A stretch of DNA of 64,000 bases from Betaproteobacteria bacterium (lineage in GTDB: Bacteria; Pseudomonadota; Gammaproteobacteria; Burkholderiales; SG8-41): positions 1 to 64,000 of the forward strand of contig OMIN01000026.1 of assembly GCA_900299145.1 (NCBI GenBank), given 5' to 3'. This document shows, piece by piece, positions 56,892 to 64,000 of this stretch (position 1 is the stretch's first letter; every line of letters begins with the position of its first letter). The position numbers and the translations under genes are program-made. Below the pieces are notes generated by a model. That model searched no databases, was not told where the DNA came from, and saw only the letters and a program-made list of their open reading frames with translations.

Positions 56892-59135
56892 ATGAACGAC
56901 ATCACCGATATCACCAAAGCGATGCATCTGGAAAACTCGCAGTTGGAAAATCCTTCGCGCCGCGATTTTATTGTCAAATCTGCGGTGGCGGGTGGCGGTC
57001 TCGCGCTGGGCCTGGCGGGCTGTGCCACGGGCACCGAGGGCAACGCACCGTACACCGGGCCGGTTACGGAAATCAATTCCTGGGTGCTGGTGCGCCCGAA
57101 CGACGACGTGGTGATCCGCATCGCCCGCTCGGAAATGGGGCAAGGCACGCTGACGGGTCTCGCGCAGCTGGTGGCTGAAGAACTCGACGCTGACTGGAGC
57201 AAGGTGCGTACCGAGCACGTGTTGCCGGGGCAAAACCTCGCCAACAAGCGCGTTTGGGGCGATATGTCCACCGGCGGCAGCCGCGGCATCCGCACCTCGC
57301 ATGATTACGTGCGGCGCGCCGGCGCGGCGGCAAAAATCATGCTGGTGCAGGCGGCGGCCAATGAATGGAAGGTGCCGGCCGGTGAACTGACCGTCGACAA
57401 GGGCGTCATCACGCACAAGGCCTCGGGCCGCAGCACCACGTATGGCAAGGTGGCCGACGCCGCGGCGAAAATCACGCCGCCGGAACTGAAAACGATCAAG
57501 CTGCGCGATCCGCGCCAATGGAAGATCGCCGGCAAGCCGGTGAAGCGCCTGGACACCGATGACAAGCTCGACGGCAGCAAGAAATACGCGGTGGACGTCA
57601 CGCTGCCCGGCATGGTGCACGCGGCGATCATGGATTGCCCCGTGTTCGGCGGCAAACTGGTGAGTTTCGATCAATCGCAAATCGCCAGCATGCCCGGCAA
57701 TCCGCGTGCGCTGCGCGTGAACGAAACTACCGTAGCGGTCGTGGCCGACACGTGGTGGCGTGCCAAGAAGGCCCTCGAAGCGCTGCCGAAAGTGTGGGAC
57801 GAAGGCCCCAATGCCAAGGTGCAGCAGAGCGACATCATGAAGCATCTGGCGACGGGGTTGACGGGCAACGAAAACGTCTTCGCCGACACCAACGACGGTG
57901 ACGCGCTGAAAGCCATCGCCGGCGCGGCCAAAAAGCTGGAGGCTGTTTACGAAGTGCCGTTCATCCCGCATGTGTGCATGGAGCCGATGAACGCCACTGT
58001 GCGGCTGTCGCCGGGCAAGGCCGAATGCTGGGTGGCGACGCAGAATGCCGAGGCCTCAATGGCCACGCTGTCGCAAACCTCGGGCGTGCCGCTCAATCAG
58101 TGCGAAGTGTACAAGATGGATCTGGGCGGCGGTTTCGGGCGGCGCGGCGGCAATCAGGATTTCGTGCGCCAGGCGACGCAAATTGCCATGCAGTTGCCGG
58201 CGGGCACGCCGGTGAAAATGTTGTGGACGCGCGAGGAAGATCTCGGCCACGATTTCTTCCGCCCGATACAGCACGCGCGCTGCTCGGCGGGGCTGGATGC
58301 GAATGGCAACCTCGTCGGCTTGCACATCCGCGTGTCGGGGCAGTCGATCAATGCCTTTGCCGCACCCGCTGCCATCAAGAATGGCCGCGATATCCGTCAG
58401 CTTCAAGGCTTGTGGAAAGAAGCCAACATGTTCCCGAACGACGCACAGTTCGGCTACACGCTGCCCAACCTGCGCATCGAATACGCCATGCGCAATACGC
58501 ATGTGCCGGTGGGCGCGTGGCGCGGCGTCAATACCAACCACAACGGTATTTTCGCGGAGTGTTTTATCGAGGAATGCGCGCGCGCGGCGGGCAAGGATTC
58601 GCTGGAGTTTCGGCGCGCCCTGCTCGGCAAGCACAAGTATCACCTCGGCGTGCTCAATGCGGCGGCCGCCAAGGGCGATTGGGGTAAACCCCTGCCCGCC
58701 GGGCGTCATCGCGGCATTGCGCAGTTCATGGGCTATGGCAGCTATTCGGCGGCGGTGGCGGAAGTCTCGGTCAACGGCAACGACGTCAAGATTCATCGCA
58801 TGGTGCTCGCCACCAACTGCGGCCACGCGGTCAGCCTTGAGCAAATCGCCGCGCAGGTACAGGGCGGCGTGGGCATGGGCATCAGCACGCTGATGAGCGA
58901 ATGCTCGGTGCGCGATGGCCGTATCTATGAGATCAATCTCGACAAGCTGGCGTTGCCCAAAGTGCAGCATATGCCCAAGGTCGAAACGGTGATTGCGCCG
59001 ACTTTCGACTTCTGGGGTGGTGTGGGCGAGCCGACGATCTGCGTGGTGGTGCCGGCAGTGTTGAATGCCATTCATGCCGCCACCGGCAAGCCGGTGCGCC
59101 ACATTCCGTTTAACAACGGGATGCGGTTGGTTTGA
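56892..59135 (+). CDS. Molybdopterin-binding large subunit of a molybdenum hydroxylase (IorB-like)
   Basis: The 747-residue protein has a twin-arginine signal (RRDFIVKSAVAGGGLALGLAGC) and the aldehyde-oxidase/xanthine-dehydrogenase fold of the isoquinoline 1-oxidoreductase beta branch: VLVRPNDDVVIRIARSEMGQGTL, KMDLGGGFGRRGG, VPVGAWRGVNTNHNG and GVGEPTICVVVPAVLNAI with the catalytic Glu. It hydroxylates an aromatic heterocycle or oxidises an aldehyde in the periplasm with water as oxygen source. No FAD subunit follows, as usual for this branch, which donates to cytochromes. GAGGAG precedes ATG 56892. A terminator follows. Confidence 0.93.
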   Translation: MNDITDITKAMHLENSQLENPSRRDFIVKSAVAGGGLALGLAGCATGTEGNAPYTGPVTEINSWVLVRPNDDVVIRIARSEMGQGTLTGLAQLVAEELDADWSKVRTEHVLPGQNLANKRVWGDMSTGGSRGIRTSHDYVRRAGAAAKIMLVQAAANEWKVPAGELTVDKGVITHKASGRSTTYGKVADAAAKITPPELKTIKLRDPRQWKIAGKPVKRLDTDDKLDGSKKYAVDVTLPGMVHAAIMDCPVFGGKLVSFDQSQIASMPGNPRALRVNETTVAVVADTWWRAKKALEALPKVWDEGPNAKVQQSDIMKHLATGLTGNENVFADTNDGDALKAIAGAAKKLEAVYEVPFIPHVCMEPMNATVRLSPGKAECWVATQNAEASMATLSQTSGVPLNQCEVYKMDLGGGFGRRGGNQDFVRQATQIAMQLPAGTPVKMLWTREEDLGHDFFRPIQHARCSAGLDANGNLVGLHIRVSGQSINAFAAPAAIKNGRDIRQLQGLWKEANMFPNDAQFGYTLPNLRIEYAMRNTHVPVGAWRGVNTNHNGIFAECFIEECARAAGKDSLEFRRALLGKHKYHLGVLNAAAAKGDWGKPLPAGRHRGIAQFMGYGSYSAAVAEVSVNGNDVKIHRMVLATNCGHAVSLEQIAAQVQGGVGMGISTLMSECSVRDGRIYEINLDKLALPKVQHMPKVETVIAPTFDFWGGVGEPTICVVVPAVLNAIHAATGKPVRHIPFNNGMRLV

Positions 59136-59160
59136 TGGGGTAGTTAGCCGTTGCAATAAG

Positions 59161-59188
59161 AAACGCCGCTTCGTGCGGCGTTTTTTAT
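59161..59188 (+). terminator. Rho-independent terminator of the molybdenum hydroxylase operon
   Basis: AACGCCGC pairs with GCGGCGTT around TTCGT and is followed directly by TTTTATT. Confidence 0.9.
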
Positions 59189-59247
59189 TGGGTGCGGCGG
59201 TATTCGTGCTGACTGTGTTGGCAGGCCGCGCGCTACGGATGGTAATT

Positions 59248-59265
59248 TAACTATTTGTTTTTAAA
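59248..59265 (-). repeat. Dispersed A/T-rich 18-mer between convergent genes
   Basis: Minus-strand TTTAAAAACAAATAGTTA matches 16 of 18 positions, seven bases downstream of the chrA stop codon. Confidence 0.75.
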
Positions 59266-59271
59266 GGTATT

Positions 59272-60651
59272 TTAACCAAGTATCGGCCGCGCAAACGAAA
59301 TCGCCAAACCCAGTCCCGCGCACACGGCAATCAGTTGAATGATGCCCACCTTGAACTTGAACAACGCGATTCCCGCCGCGATGCCGATTACCGCCGACAT
59401 CCAGTCGAAAGGACCGCTCAAGCCTTTTACCCAAAGCACGTGATAGGCGAAGAACACCGCGAGGCTGAGGATCACGCCCACCACGGCGGCGGTGATGCCG
59501 GTCAAGGGGGCGGTGAATTTGAGTTCGCCGTGGGTGGATTCCACCACCGGGCCACCGATCAGGATGAACAGAAACGACGGCAGGAACGTAAAGAACGTTG
59601 CCACGGTTGCTGCAGCCGCGCCCGCCAGCAGCAGCGCATCCGGGCCGAACAACGCCTTGGTCCAGCCGCCGACAAAACCCACGAACGCCACCACCATGAT
59701 GAGCGGCCCCGGTGTGGTTTCGCCCAGCGCCAGACCGTCGATCATTTGCGTGCCGGTGAGCCATTGATAGTGATCGACAGCGCCCTGATACACATAGGGC
59801 AGCACCGCGTATGCGCCACCGAAGGTCAGCAGTGCCGCCTTGGTGAAGAACCAGCCCATCTGCGTCAGCGCGCCATCCCAGCCGTAGCGCGCGGCCAGTA
59901 GTCCCATTGCCACGCCCCAGATGACGAGACCGATTACGGTGAGCGTGCCGATGCGCGCCCATGAAAAGCGCGCGTGCGCCGGCGTGGGCGTGTCGTCATC
60001 GATCATGGCCGGGCCGAAGTGCTTCTTCGCCGCGCCATGCCCGCCACCACTGCGGAATTTATCCGGCGCGATGCGGCTGCCGATATAGCCAATCAGGCCC
60101 GCCGCCAGAACGATCAGCGGGAATGGCACGGAGAAGGCAAATATCGCCACGAACGCTGCCGCAGCGATGGCCCACAGCACGCTGTTGTTCAGCGCGCGCG
60201 AGCCGATGCGATACGCGGCAAACACCACAATAGCCGTCACCGCCGGCTTGATGCCATACAAAACACCCGCCACCGCTGGCGCGTTGCCGTAAGCCATGTA
60301 AATCCACGTCAGACCGATCAGTATGAACAGCGAGGGCAATACAAACAGGCCGCCCGCGACAATGCCACCCCACGTGCGATGCATCAGCCAGCCGATGTAC
60401 GTGGCGAGCTGTTGCGCTTCCGGCCCCGGCAGCACCATGCAGTAGTTGAGCGCATGCAGATAGCGTTTCTCGGAAATCCAACGGCGTTTTTCCACCAGCT
60501 CCTGATGCATGATGGCGATCTGCCCGGCCGGGCCACCGAAGCTGATAAAGCCGAGCTTTAGCCAGAACCAGAAGGCTTCGGCGAAGGCGATGTTGGGTGC
60601 CGTTTCGGCGGGGGGAACGGTGTTTGGGGTGCTTTGGGTATTGTCGCTCAT
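59272..60651 (-). CDS. chrA: Chromate efflux transporter ChrA (two-domain form)
   Basis: The 459-residue membrane protein contains two homologous halves of the CHR family. The first has FISFGGPAGQIAIMHQELVEKRRW and MVLPGPEAQQLATYIGW. The second has LLTFGGAYAVLPYVYQGAVD and LALGETTPGPLIMVVAFVG. It exports chromate across the inner membrane using the proton gradient. Upstream on the same strand are a secreted domain protein and a rhodanese/ChrB fusion, forming a chromate-resistance operon. Length and domain order are complete. Confidence 0.93.
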   Translation of the reverse strand: MSDNTQSTPNTVPPAETAPNIAFAEAFWFWLKLGFISFGGPAGQIAIMHQELVEKRRWISEKRYLHALNYCMVLPGPEAQQLATYIGWLMHRTWGGIVAGGLFVLPSLFILIGLTWIYMAYGNAPAVAGVLYGIKPAVTAIVVFAAYRIGSRALNNSVLWAIAAAAFVAIFAFSVPFPLIVLAAGLIGYIGSRIAPDKFRSGGGHGAAKKHFGPAMIDDDTPTPAHARFSWARIGTLTVIGLVIWGVAMGLLAARYGWDGALTQMGWFFTKAALLTFGGAYAVLPYVYQGAVDHYQWLTGTQMIDGLALGETTPGPLIMVVAFVGFVGGWTKALFGPDALLLAGAAAATVATFFTFLPSFLFILIGGPVVESTHGELKFTAPLTGITAAVVGVILSLAVFFAYHVLWVKGLSGPFDWMSAVIGIAAGIALFKFKVGIIQLIAVCAGLGLAISFARPILG

Positions 60652-60678
60652 GATATTGAATCGTTCAAAAAGGTGTTG

Positions 60679-61320
60679 TTACCGTGCCGCACCAGCGGCC
60701 ACGCTTGCCGCATAGGTAAAGTCGTCAAACAGCGTCACGCTGTCCGCCTTGGTCCACATGCCCACCATGCCGGCGCCGGTGATGCGGGAGTCTTCGAGGT
60801 CTATGTATTGCTTGCCGTTGAGCGACACGCGGATGTGCTTGCCGGCGAATTCCACGCGCAACGTATGCCAAGTGTTGCGCGGCACCGGCGCATCCACGTA
60901 TTTCAGCGTGCGGCGGCTGCCGTTTTGCGTGTAGTAGAGCGAAACATTGTTCTCCAGTGCGTTGGCGCGCGCCACGTAGTAGTTGTTGCCGTCCTTGAAA
61001 CGCCACACCAGCCCGCCAGCCTGATCTTCCCGCCCGGCAACAGGTTTGAATTTGACCTCCAGCACGCCGTCGGTAATCGCCGTGTCTTTCACCACGCACC
61101 ACGGAAACGGCGCATCGCCCGACTGCTTGAGCACATTGGGTTTGCTCGGTGCACTGGCGTCGGCCTCGACGCTCCACTTGGGCGTGCCGCCTCCGGTTGC
61201 ACCCGCCATGCAACCTTTGGGTAACGCGCCCGTGGCATCCTGATCAAAGTTTAGCGTGGCGGCTTGTGAGGGATTGATGGACATGATGAGCGTCAGGACA
61301 AGGACGTTAACGATACGCAT
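60679..61320 (-). CDS. Secreted LamG/DUF1080-like beta-sandwich protein in the chromate operon
   Basis: The 213-residue protein has a signal peptide (MRIVNVLVLTLIMSINPSQA) and a jelly-roll domain resembling 3-keto-disaccharide hydrolase / concanavalin-like folds: TLNFDQDATGALPKG, DQAGGLVWRFKDGNNYYVARAN, NTWHTLRVEFAGKHIRVSLNG and GMVGMWTKADSVTLFDDF. I start it at ATG 61320, which overlaps the end of the rhodanese/ChrB gene by 14 bp; an in-frame ATG at 61344 is possible. Its place between chromate genes suggests a periplasmic accessory role, but no activity is visible. Confidence 0.78.
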   Translation of the reverse strand: MRIVNVLVLTLIMSINPSQAATLNFDQDATGALPKGCMAGATGGGTPKWSVEADASAPSKPNVLKQSGDAPFPWCVVKDTAITDGVLEVKFKPVAGREDQAGGLVWRFKDGNNYYVARANALENNVSLYYTQNGSRRTLKYVDAPVPRNTWHTLRVEFAGKHIRVSLNGKQYIDLEDSRITGAGMVGMWTKADSVTLFDDFTYAASVAAGAAR

Positions 61321-62104
61321 CCGGATTCCACGTGTGCGTTTCATCCTGCCCGTCCCTGCACCACAGGTACAAGGCATCGTACATCACCATGCCGTGCCTG
61401 AGCATTTCATGGTCGTCGGCATAAAGGCGTGACAGGCCCAGCGACATCGCCAGCAGGCCCGGCGCCTCGGGCGCAAGGTCCAGCTCACCCGTATCGGCGC
61501 CGCGCACGATGGCGGCCAGCCGCGTGAGCGCCGGATCAGCGCCCAGACGATAGGTCTTGATAAAGGCATCGAAACTGCATTGTTCGCCGACGTGGGTGAA
61601 GGCCACATCCGGAACATCGTAGGCCACGGCCTCGCGCTCGGCGGCCACGCGCCGCACGTCGGTCGTGGGCACATACAGGAATTCCGTGCCTCGGTCGATA
61701 AAGCGCGCGATCAACCACGGGCACGCGATGCGGTCGATCTTGGGCCGCTCGCGCGTCACCCAGCGCGTGTGCGCATTGACGGGCTTCGCGCCGATGGCGC
61801 CGCCGTCTTCCGCCCAGTGCGCGATGCCGCCTTCGAGAAATTGCGCGCGGATGCCATACTCATTCAAGGCCTTGGCCGCGCCCTGGCTAACCTGATGGCC
61901 GTGCACGCAATACACCACTACGCTGGAGGCCTTGGGTAGCGATGCCGCCCATTGCCCGATTTGCGCGGGGTCACGATAAAGCGCGCCCGTGATAACCTGG
62001 TTCGATTCCAGAAACGGCGGCTCGCGGCGCACGTCGATGACGAGCGGCGGCTCGGCGGATTGCAACGCGGATTTGAGTTGTATCGTGGTAATAGCAGTGT
62101 CCAT
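61307..62104 (-). CDS. Rhodanese-ChrB domain fusion protein, chromate resistance
   Basis: The 265-residue protein has an N-terminal rhodanese domain (residues about 5-105) with active-site loop CVHGHQVSQGAA, and a C-terminal ChrB-like domain beginning RWVTRERPKIDRIACPWLIARFIDRG, followed by the acid-rich VAFTHVGEQCSFDAF. ChrB proteins sense or help detoxify chromate; the rhodanese part may transfer sulfur or reduce oxyanions. AGGAG precedes ATG 62104. It heads the operon leading to chrA. Known ChrB regulators have a different N-terminal region, so this is the exported/rhodanese variant rather than the repressor. Confidence 0.88.
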   Translation of the reverse strand: MDTAITTIQLKSALQSAEPPLVIDVRREPPFLESNQVITGALYRDPAQIGQWAASLPKASSVVVYCVHGHQVSQGAAKALNEYGIRAQFLEGGIAHWAEDGGAIGAKPVNAHTRWVTRERPKIDRIACPWLIARFIDRGTEFLYVPTTDVRRVAAEREAVAYDVPDVAFTHVGEQCSFDAFIKTYRLGADPALTRLAAIVRGADTGELDLAPEAPGLLAMSLGLSRLYADDHEMLRHGMVMYDALYLWCRDGQDETHTWNPDAYR

Positions 62105-62553
62105 AGCATCTCCTGGCAGTTACGAGCAACGAGTACGTGTGCATGCCCAGGCAGATCTTGGACACCTGGCACGGTAGCGCGTGACTACAAGCCACACCAT
62201 GCTGGAAGTGTCTGAAGACGGGGAGTCTGCGGGTTCCCCGTAACGAACGCGGTGAGTTTGCCGGTGGCGCAACCAAATGTCAATTTCATTGCGCTCACAC
62301 AAGCAGGCGTATGGCATAAGGCTGCACTCGTGCACTCGTGTCGCGCCTTTCCTATTGCACCGGGACACGCCAACTTGTCGGCACTTGCCTGCGACGACGG
62401 CTGGCTGGCCTTATGCGTGCGCATCGGCAAGCCTTACGCCGGTTTTTGTTTGACAAGCATGCGGCTGCTGTTGCAAGGTTCAGCAGCAGCGCTTTCACCA
62501 GCAGGCAACGGCGTTTTCCAATGTCTTGTTGGGTAATTCGAGGTAATTTAAAA
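62105..62553. other. Intergenic region between divergent operons
   Basis: The 449-base spacer lies between the chromate operon (minus) and two Bug genes (plus). It contains a tandem GTGCACTC repeat near 62330 and a TTGACA at 62449 without a matching -10. A 94-codon plus-strand frame here has no signal, motif or ribosome-binding site, so I do not call it a gene. Confidence 0.5.
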
Positions 62554-63525
62554 ATGCATATAAAACAAATAGTTACAGTTGTTCTCAGCAGCGGTGGGTT
62601 GGCAGCTTCGGCGCAGGCCGCGAACTTGGTTGAATGGCCGACGCGCCCCGTTCGCGTGGTGATTCCTTACGCGCCGGGTGGCAGTTCGGATTTGCTTGGG
62701 CGTCTGCTTGCGCAAAAACTTGGCGACACGTTGAAGCAGAATTTCATTTCCGACAATCGCCCTGGCGCCACGGGCGCCATCGGCTCCGAACTGGTGGCGA
62801 GGGGAACGCCCGATGGCCACACGCTGCTGATCTCTGGCGTGGGGTCGCATGTGTATGCACCCGCGATGACCAAGCTCGCCTACGACGGTCTTGAAGACTT
62901 CACGCACATCGCCTTGCTCGGCGGGCCGCCGGGCGTGCTGCTGGTCAACAGCAGCTCCAGCGTGCGAGACGTGCCGGGCTTGATCGCGCAGGCGAAAGCG
63001 CAGCCACTGGTGTTCGGCTCGGCCGGCACCGGCAGCAGCGGGCATCTGGCCATCGAATTTTTCAAGCAGCTTGCCAAGGTCAACATGCAGCACGTGCCGT
63101 ATAAGGGCGCGGGTCCGGCGGTGATCGACTTGCGCGCCGGGCACATCCCCGTGGCGGTGGCGACACTGGTGGCCGCCGCGCCGCAGATGAAGGCTGGTGC
63201 GTTGCGTGCCGTGGGCATCACCTCAGAAAAGCGTGTGCGCGGCTTTCCCGACGTGCCCACTTTCGTGGAAAGCGGCTTCCCCACGCTGGTAGCCACGACG
63301 TGGTTTTCCCTGTCGGGGCCGCCCAAAATGCCTGGCGCGCTGGCCGCGCGCATCAATCAGGAAACGCGTAAAGCCCTGCGCACGCCGGAATTAAGCCGGC
63401 GGCTGGGTGACGAAGCGATTGAAGCAAACGATCTCGATCCGCAGCAATTTACGAATTTCATGCGCACGGAAATTTCGCGCTGGGGGCCGGTGGTGAAGGC
63501 GGCGGTGAGTGTGCAGGTCAAGTGA
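62554..63525 (+). CDS. Bug/TctC-family periplasmic receptor
   Basis: The 323-residue receptor has a signal peptide (MHIKQIVTVVLSSGGLAASAQA) and motifs EWPTRPVRVVIPYAPGGSSDLLGR, GATGAIGSELVARGTPDGHTLLI and MPGALAARINQETRKAL. The start at ATG 62554 gives this signal peptide, whose first codons (HIKQIVT) are formed by a dispersed-motif copy. A second Bug gene begins seven bases after its stop, a tandem arrangement that suggests duplication or a paired-ligand system. Confidence 0.9.
   Translation: MHIKQIVTVVLSSGGLAASAQAANLVEWPTRPVRVVIPYAPGGSSDLLGRLLAQKLGDTLKQNFISDNRPGATGAIGSELVARGTPDGHTLLISGVGSHVYAPAMTKLAYDGLEDFTHIALLGGPPGVLLVNSSSSVRDVPGLIAQAKAQPLVFGSAGTGSSGHLAIEFFKQLAKVNMQHVPYKGAGPAVIDLRAGHIPVAVATLVAAAPQMKAGALRAVGITSEKRVRGFPDVPTFVESGFPTLVATTWFSLSGPPKMPGALAARINQETRKALRTPELSRRLGDEAIEANDLDPQQFTNFMRTEISRWGPVVKAAVSVQVK
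62558..62575 (+). repeat. Dispersed A/T-rich 18-mer inside a signal peptide
   Basis: ATATAAAACAAATAGTTA matches 16 of 18 positions and starts one base into codon 2 of the Bug receptor gene. Confidence 0.75.
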
Positions 63526-63532
63526 GCACGTG

Positions 63533-64000
63533 ATGCGTGGCTTGGCTGCGAGGGCGGGACGGACATCGATGGCCGCGGTTGCGATTACGGCCATCGGGCT
63601 GTTATACGGTGCAGTGGCGGCGGGTGCTTATCCGGATAAACCGGTGCGCTTTGTCGTGGCCTATCCGCCCGGCGGCAGCGCTGATTTGATAGCCCGTGTT
63701 ATCGGGCAGAGGCTGGCCGATGCGTTGCAACAGCCGTTCGTGATCGACAATCGCGGCGGCGCGGGTGGCATGATCGGCGAGGAATTGGCCGCGCGATCCG
63801 CGCCGGACGGTCACACGCTGCTGCTGGTGTCAATTTCCCATGTAGTAAATCCGTATCTGCAAGCGGGCATGAGTTATGACCCGATGAGGGATCTCGCGCC
63901 CGTTTCGCTGCTGGTGTCAGTGCCCAATGTGCTGGTGGTGCACAACTCGGTGCCGGTGAAATCGGTGCCTGAGCTGATTACGCTCGCCAAAAGCAAACCG
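63533..64000 (+). CDS. Bug/TctC-family periplasmic receptor (partial, runs off the window)
   Basis: The first 156 codons encode a signal peptide (around MAAVAITAIGLLYGAVAAGA) and receptor motifs YPDKPVRFVVAYPPGGSADLIAR and GAGGMIGEELAARSAPDGHTLLL, followed by VLVVHNSVPVKSVPELITLAK at the window edge. ATG 63533 lies seven bases after the upstream Bug stop; an internal ATG at codon 13 would give a more standard signal peptide. The C-terminal half lies beyond the window. Confidence 0.87.
   Translation, partial: MRGLAARAGRTSMAAVAITAIGLLYGAVAAGAYPDKPVRFVVAYPPGGSADLIARVIGQRLADALQQPFVIDNRGGAGGMIGEELAARSAPDGHTLLLVSISHVVNPYLQAGMSYDPMRDLAPVSLLVSVPNVLVVHNSVPVKSVPELITLAKSKP

Noticed and set aside
62252-62536. 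Open frame of 94 codons as a gene
   Set aside because: No ribosome-binding site, signal, or recognisable motif; amino-acid composition looks like out-of-frame GC-rich sequence in a regulatory spacer.
784-62575. Dispersed 18-mer as a terminator or a sigma-70 promoter element
   Set aside because: Copies lack stems and T-runs, occur in both orientations relative to genes and inside coding sequence, and have no consistent spacing to starts.

Overview
The window reads as a chromosomal stretch of a high-GC betaproteobacterium, most likely Burkholderiales. The evidence is nine periplasmic TctC/'Bug'-type solute receptors, a bamD gene divergent from rluD-pgeF, a PEP-CTERM surface protein, and many acyl-CoA and aromatic-acid catabolic enzymes. 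I recognised no prophage, insertion sequence or CRISPR array. The only RNA gene I could support is tRNA-Val(CAC).

Layout: 1-4.2 kb holds a broken maleylacetate reductase gene (its first 110 bases are inverted), a class III CoA-transferase, a luciferase-like monooxygenase, a carboxymuconolactone decarboxylase-like protein and a cupin. 4.4-11.8 kb has a ThDP enzyme, an MFS carrier, tRNA-Val, a DadA-like oxidoreductase, a beta-propeller gene with an in-frame amber codon, a polysaccharide deacetylase and a sterol-desaturase-type hydroxylase. 11.8-19.7 kb is a co-directional block: GMC oxidoreductase, Bug receptor, a selenocysteine-containing UGSC-family protein (UGA codon 107 plus a downstream SECIS hairpin), an enolase-superfamily enzyme, a secreted cupin, a GNAT acetyltransferase and an MFS exporter. 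20-25.6 kb carries three Bug receptors around an aconitase-family gene. 25.8-31.2 kb holds a cupin, two TauE/SafE exporters (the second short), pgeF, rluD, bamD and the PEP-CTERM protein. 31.2-38.3 kb holds copper handling (copZ-like, copA), an ADP-forming acyl-CoA synthetase, an acyl-CoA carboxylase beta subunit and a glutathione peroxidase. 38.4-41.7 kb is a hybrid histidine kinase coupled to a PstS-like binding protein and a remnant of a response regulator. 42-56 kb is a catabolic region (Bug receptors, acyl-CoA dehydrogenase, TauD dioxygenase, CoA-transferases, Ldh-family and HpcH-family enzymes, an AroQ-like protein lacking key residues, M32 carboxypeptidase, enoyl-CoA hydratase). 56.3-59.1 kb encodes a two-subunit molybdenum hydroxylase, 59.2-62.1 kb a chromate-resistance operon, and the end carries two tandem Bug receptors.

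Functionally, the content suits a scavenger of organic acids. Many substrate-binding receptors feed CoA-activation (three class III CoA-transferases, one synthetase) and oxidation or hydration steps, with metal resistance and envelope housekeeping genes interspersed. No TctA/TctB membrane subunits lie in the window, so the receptors must work with transporters encoded elsewhere.

Two observations stand out. One is the selenoprotein, which otherwise looks like two adjacent ORFs. The other is a very A/T-rich 18-base motif, AATWAAAWCARATASTTA. It occurs about 22 times on both strands, between genes and also inside genes (copA, acnA, signal peptides, start and stop codons), and I cannot assign it to any repeat class I know.
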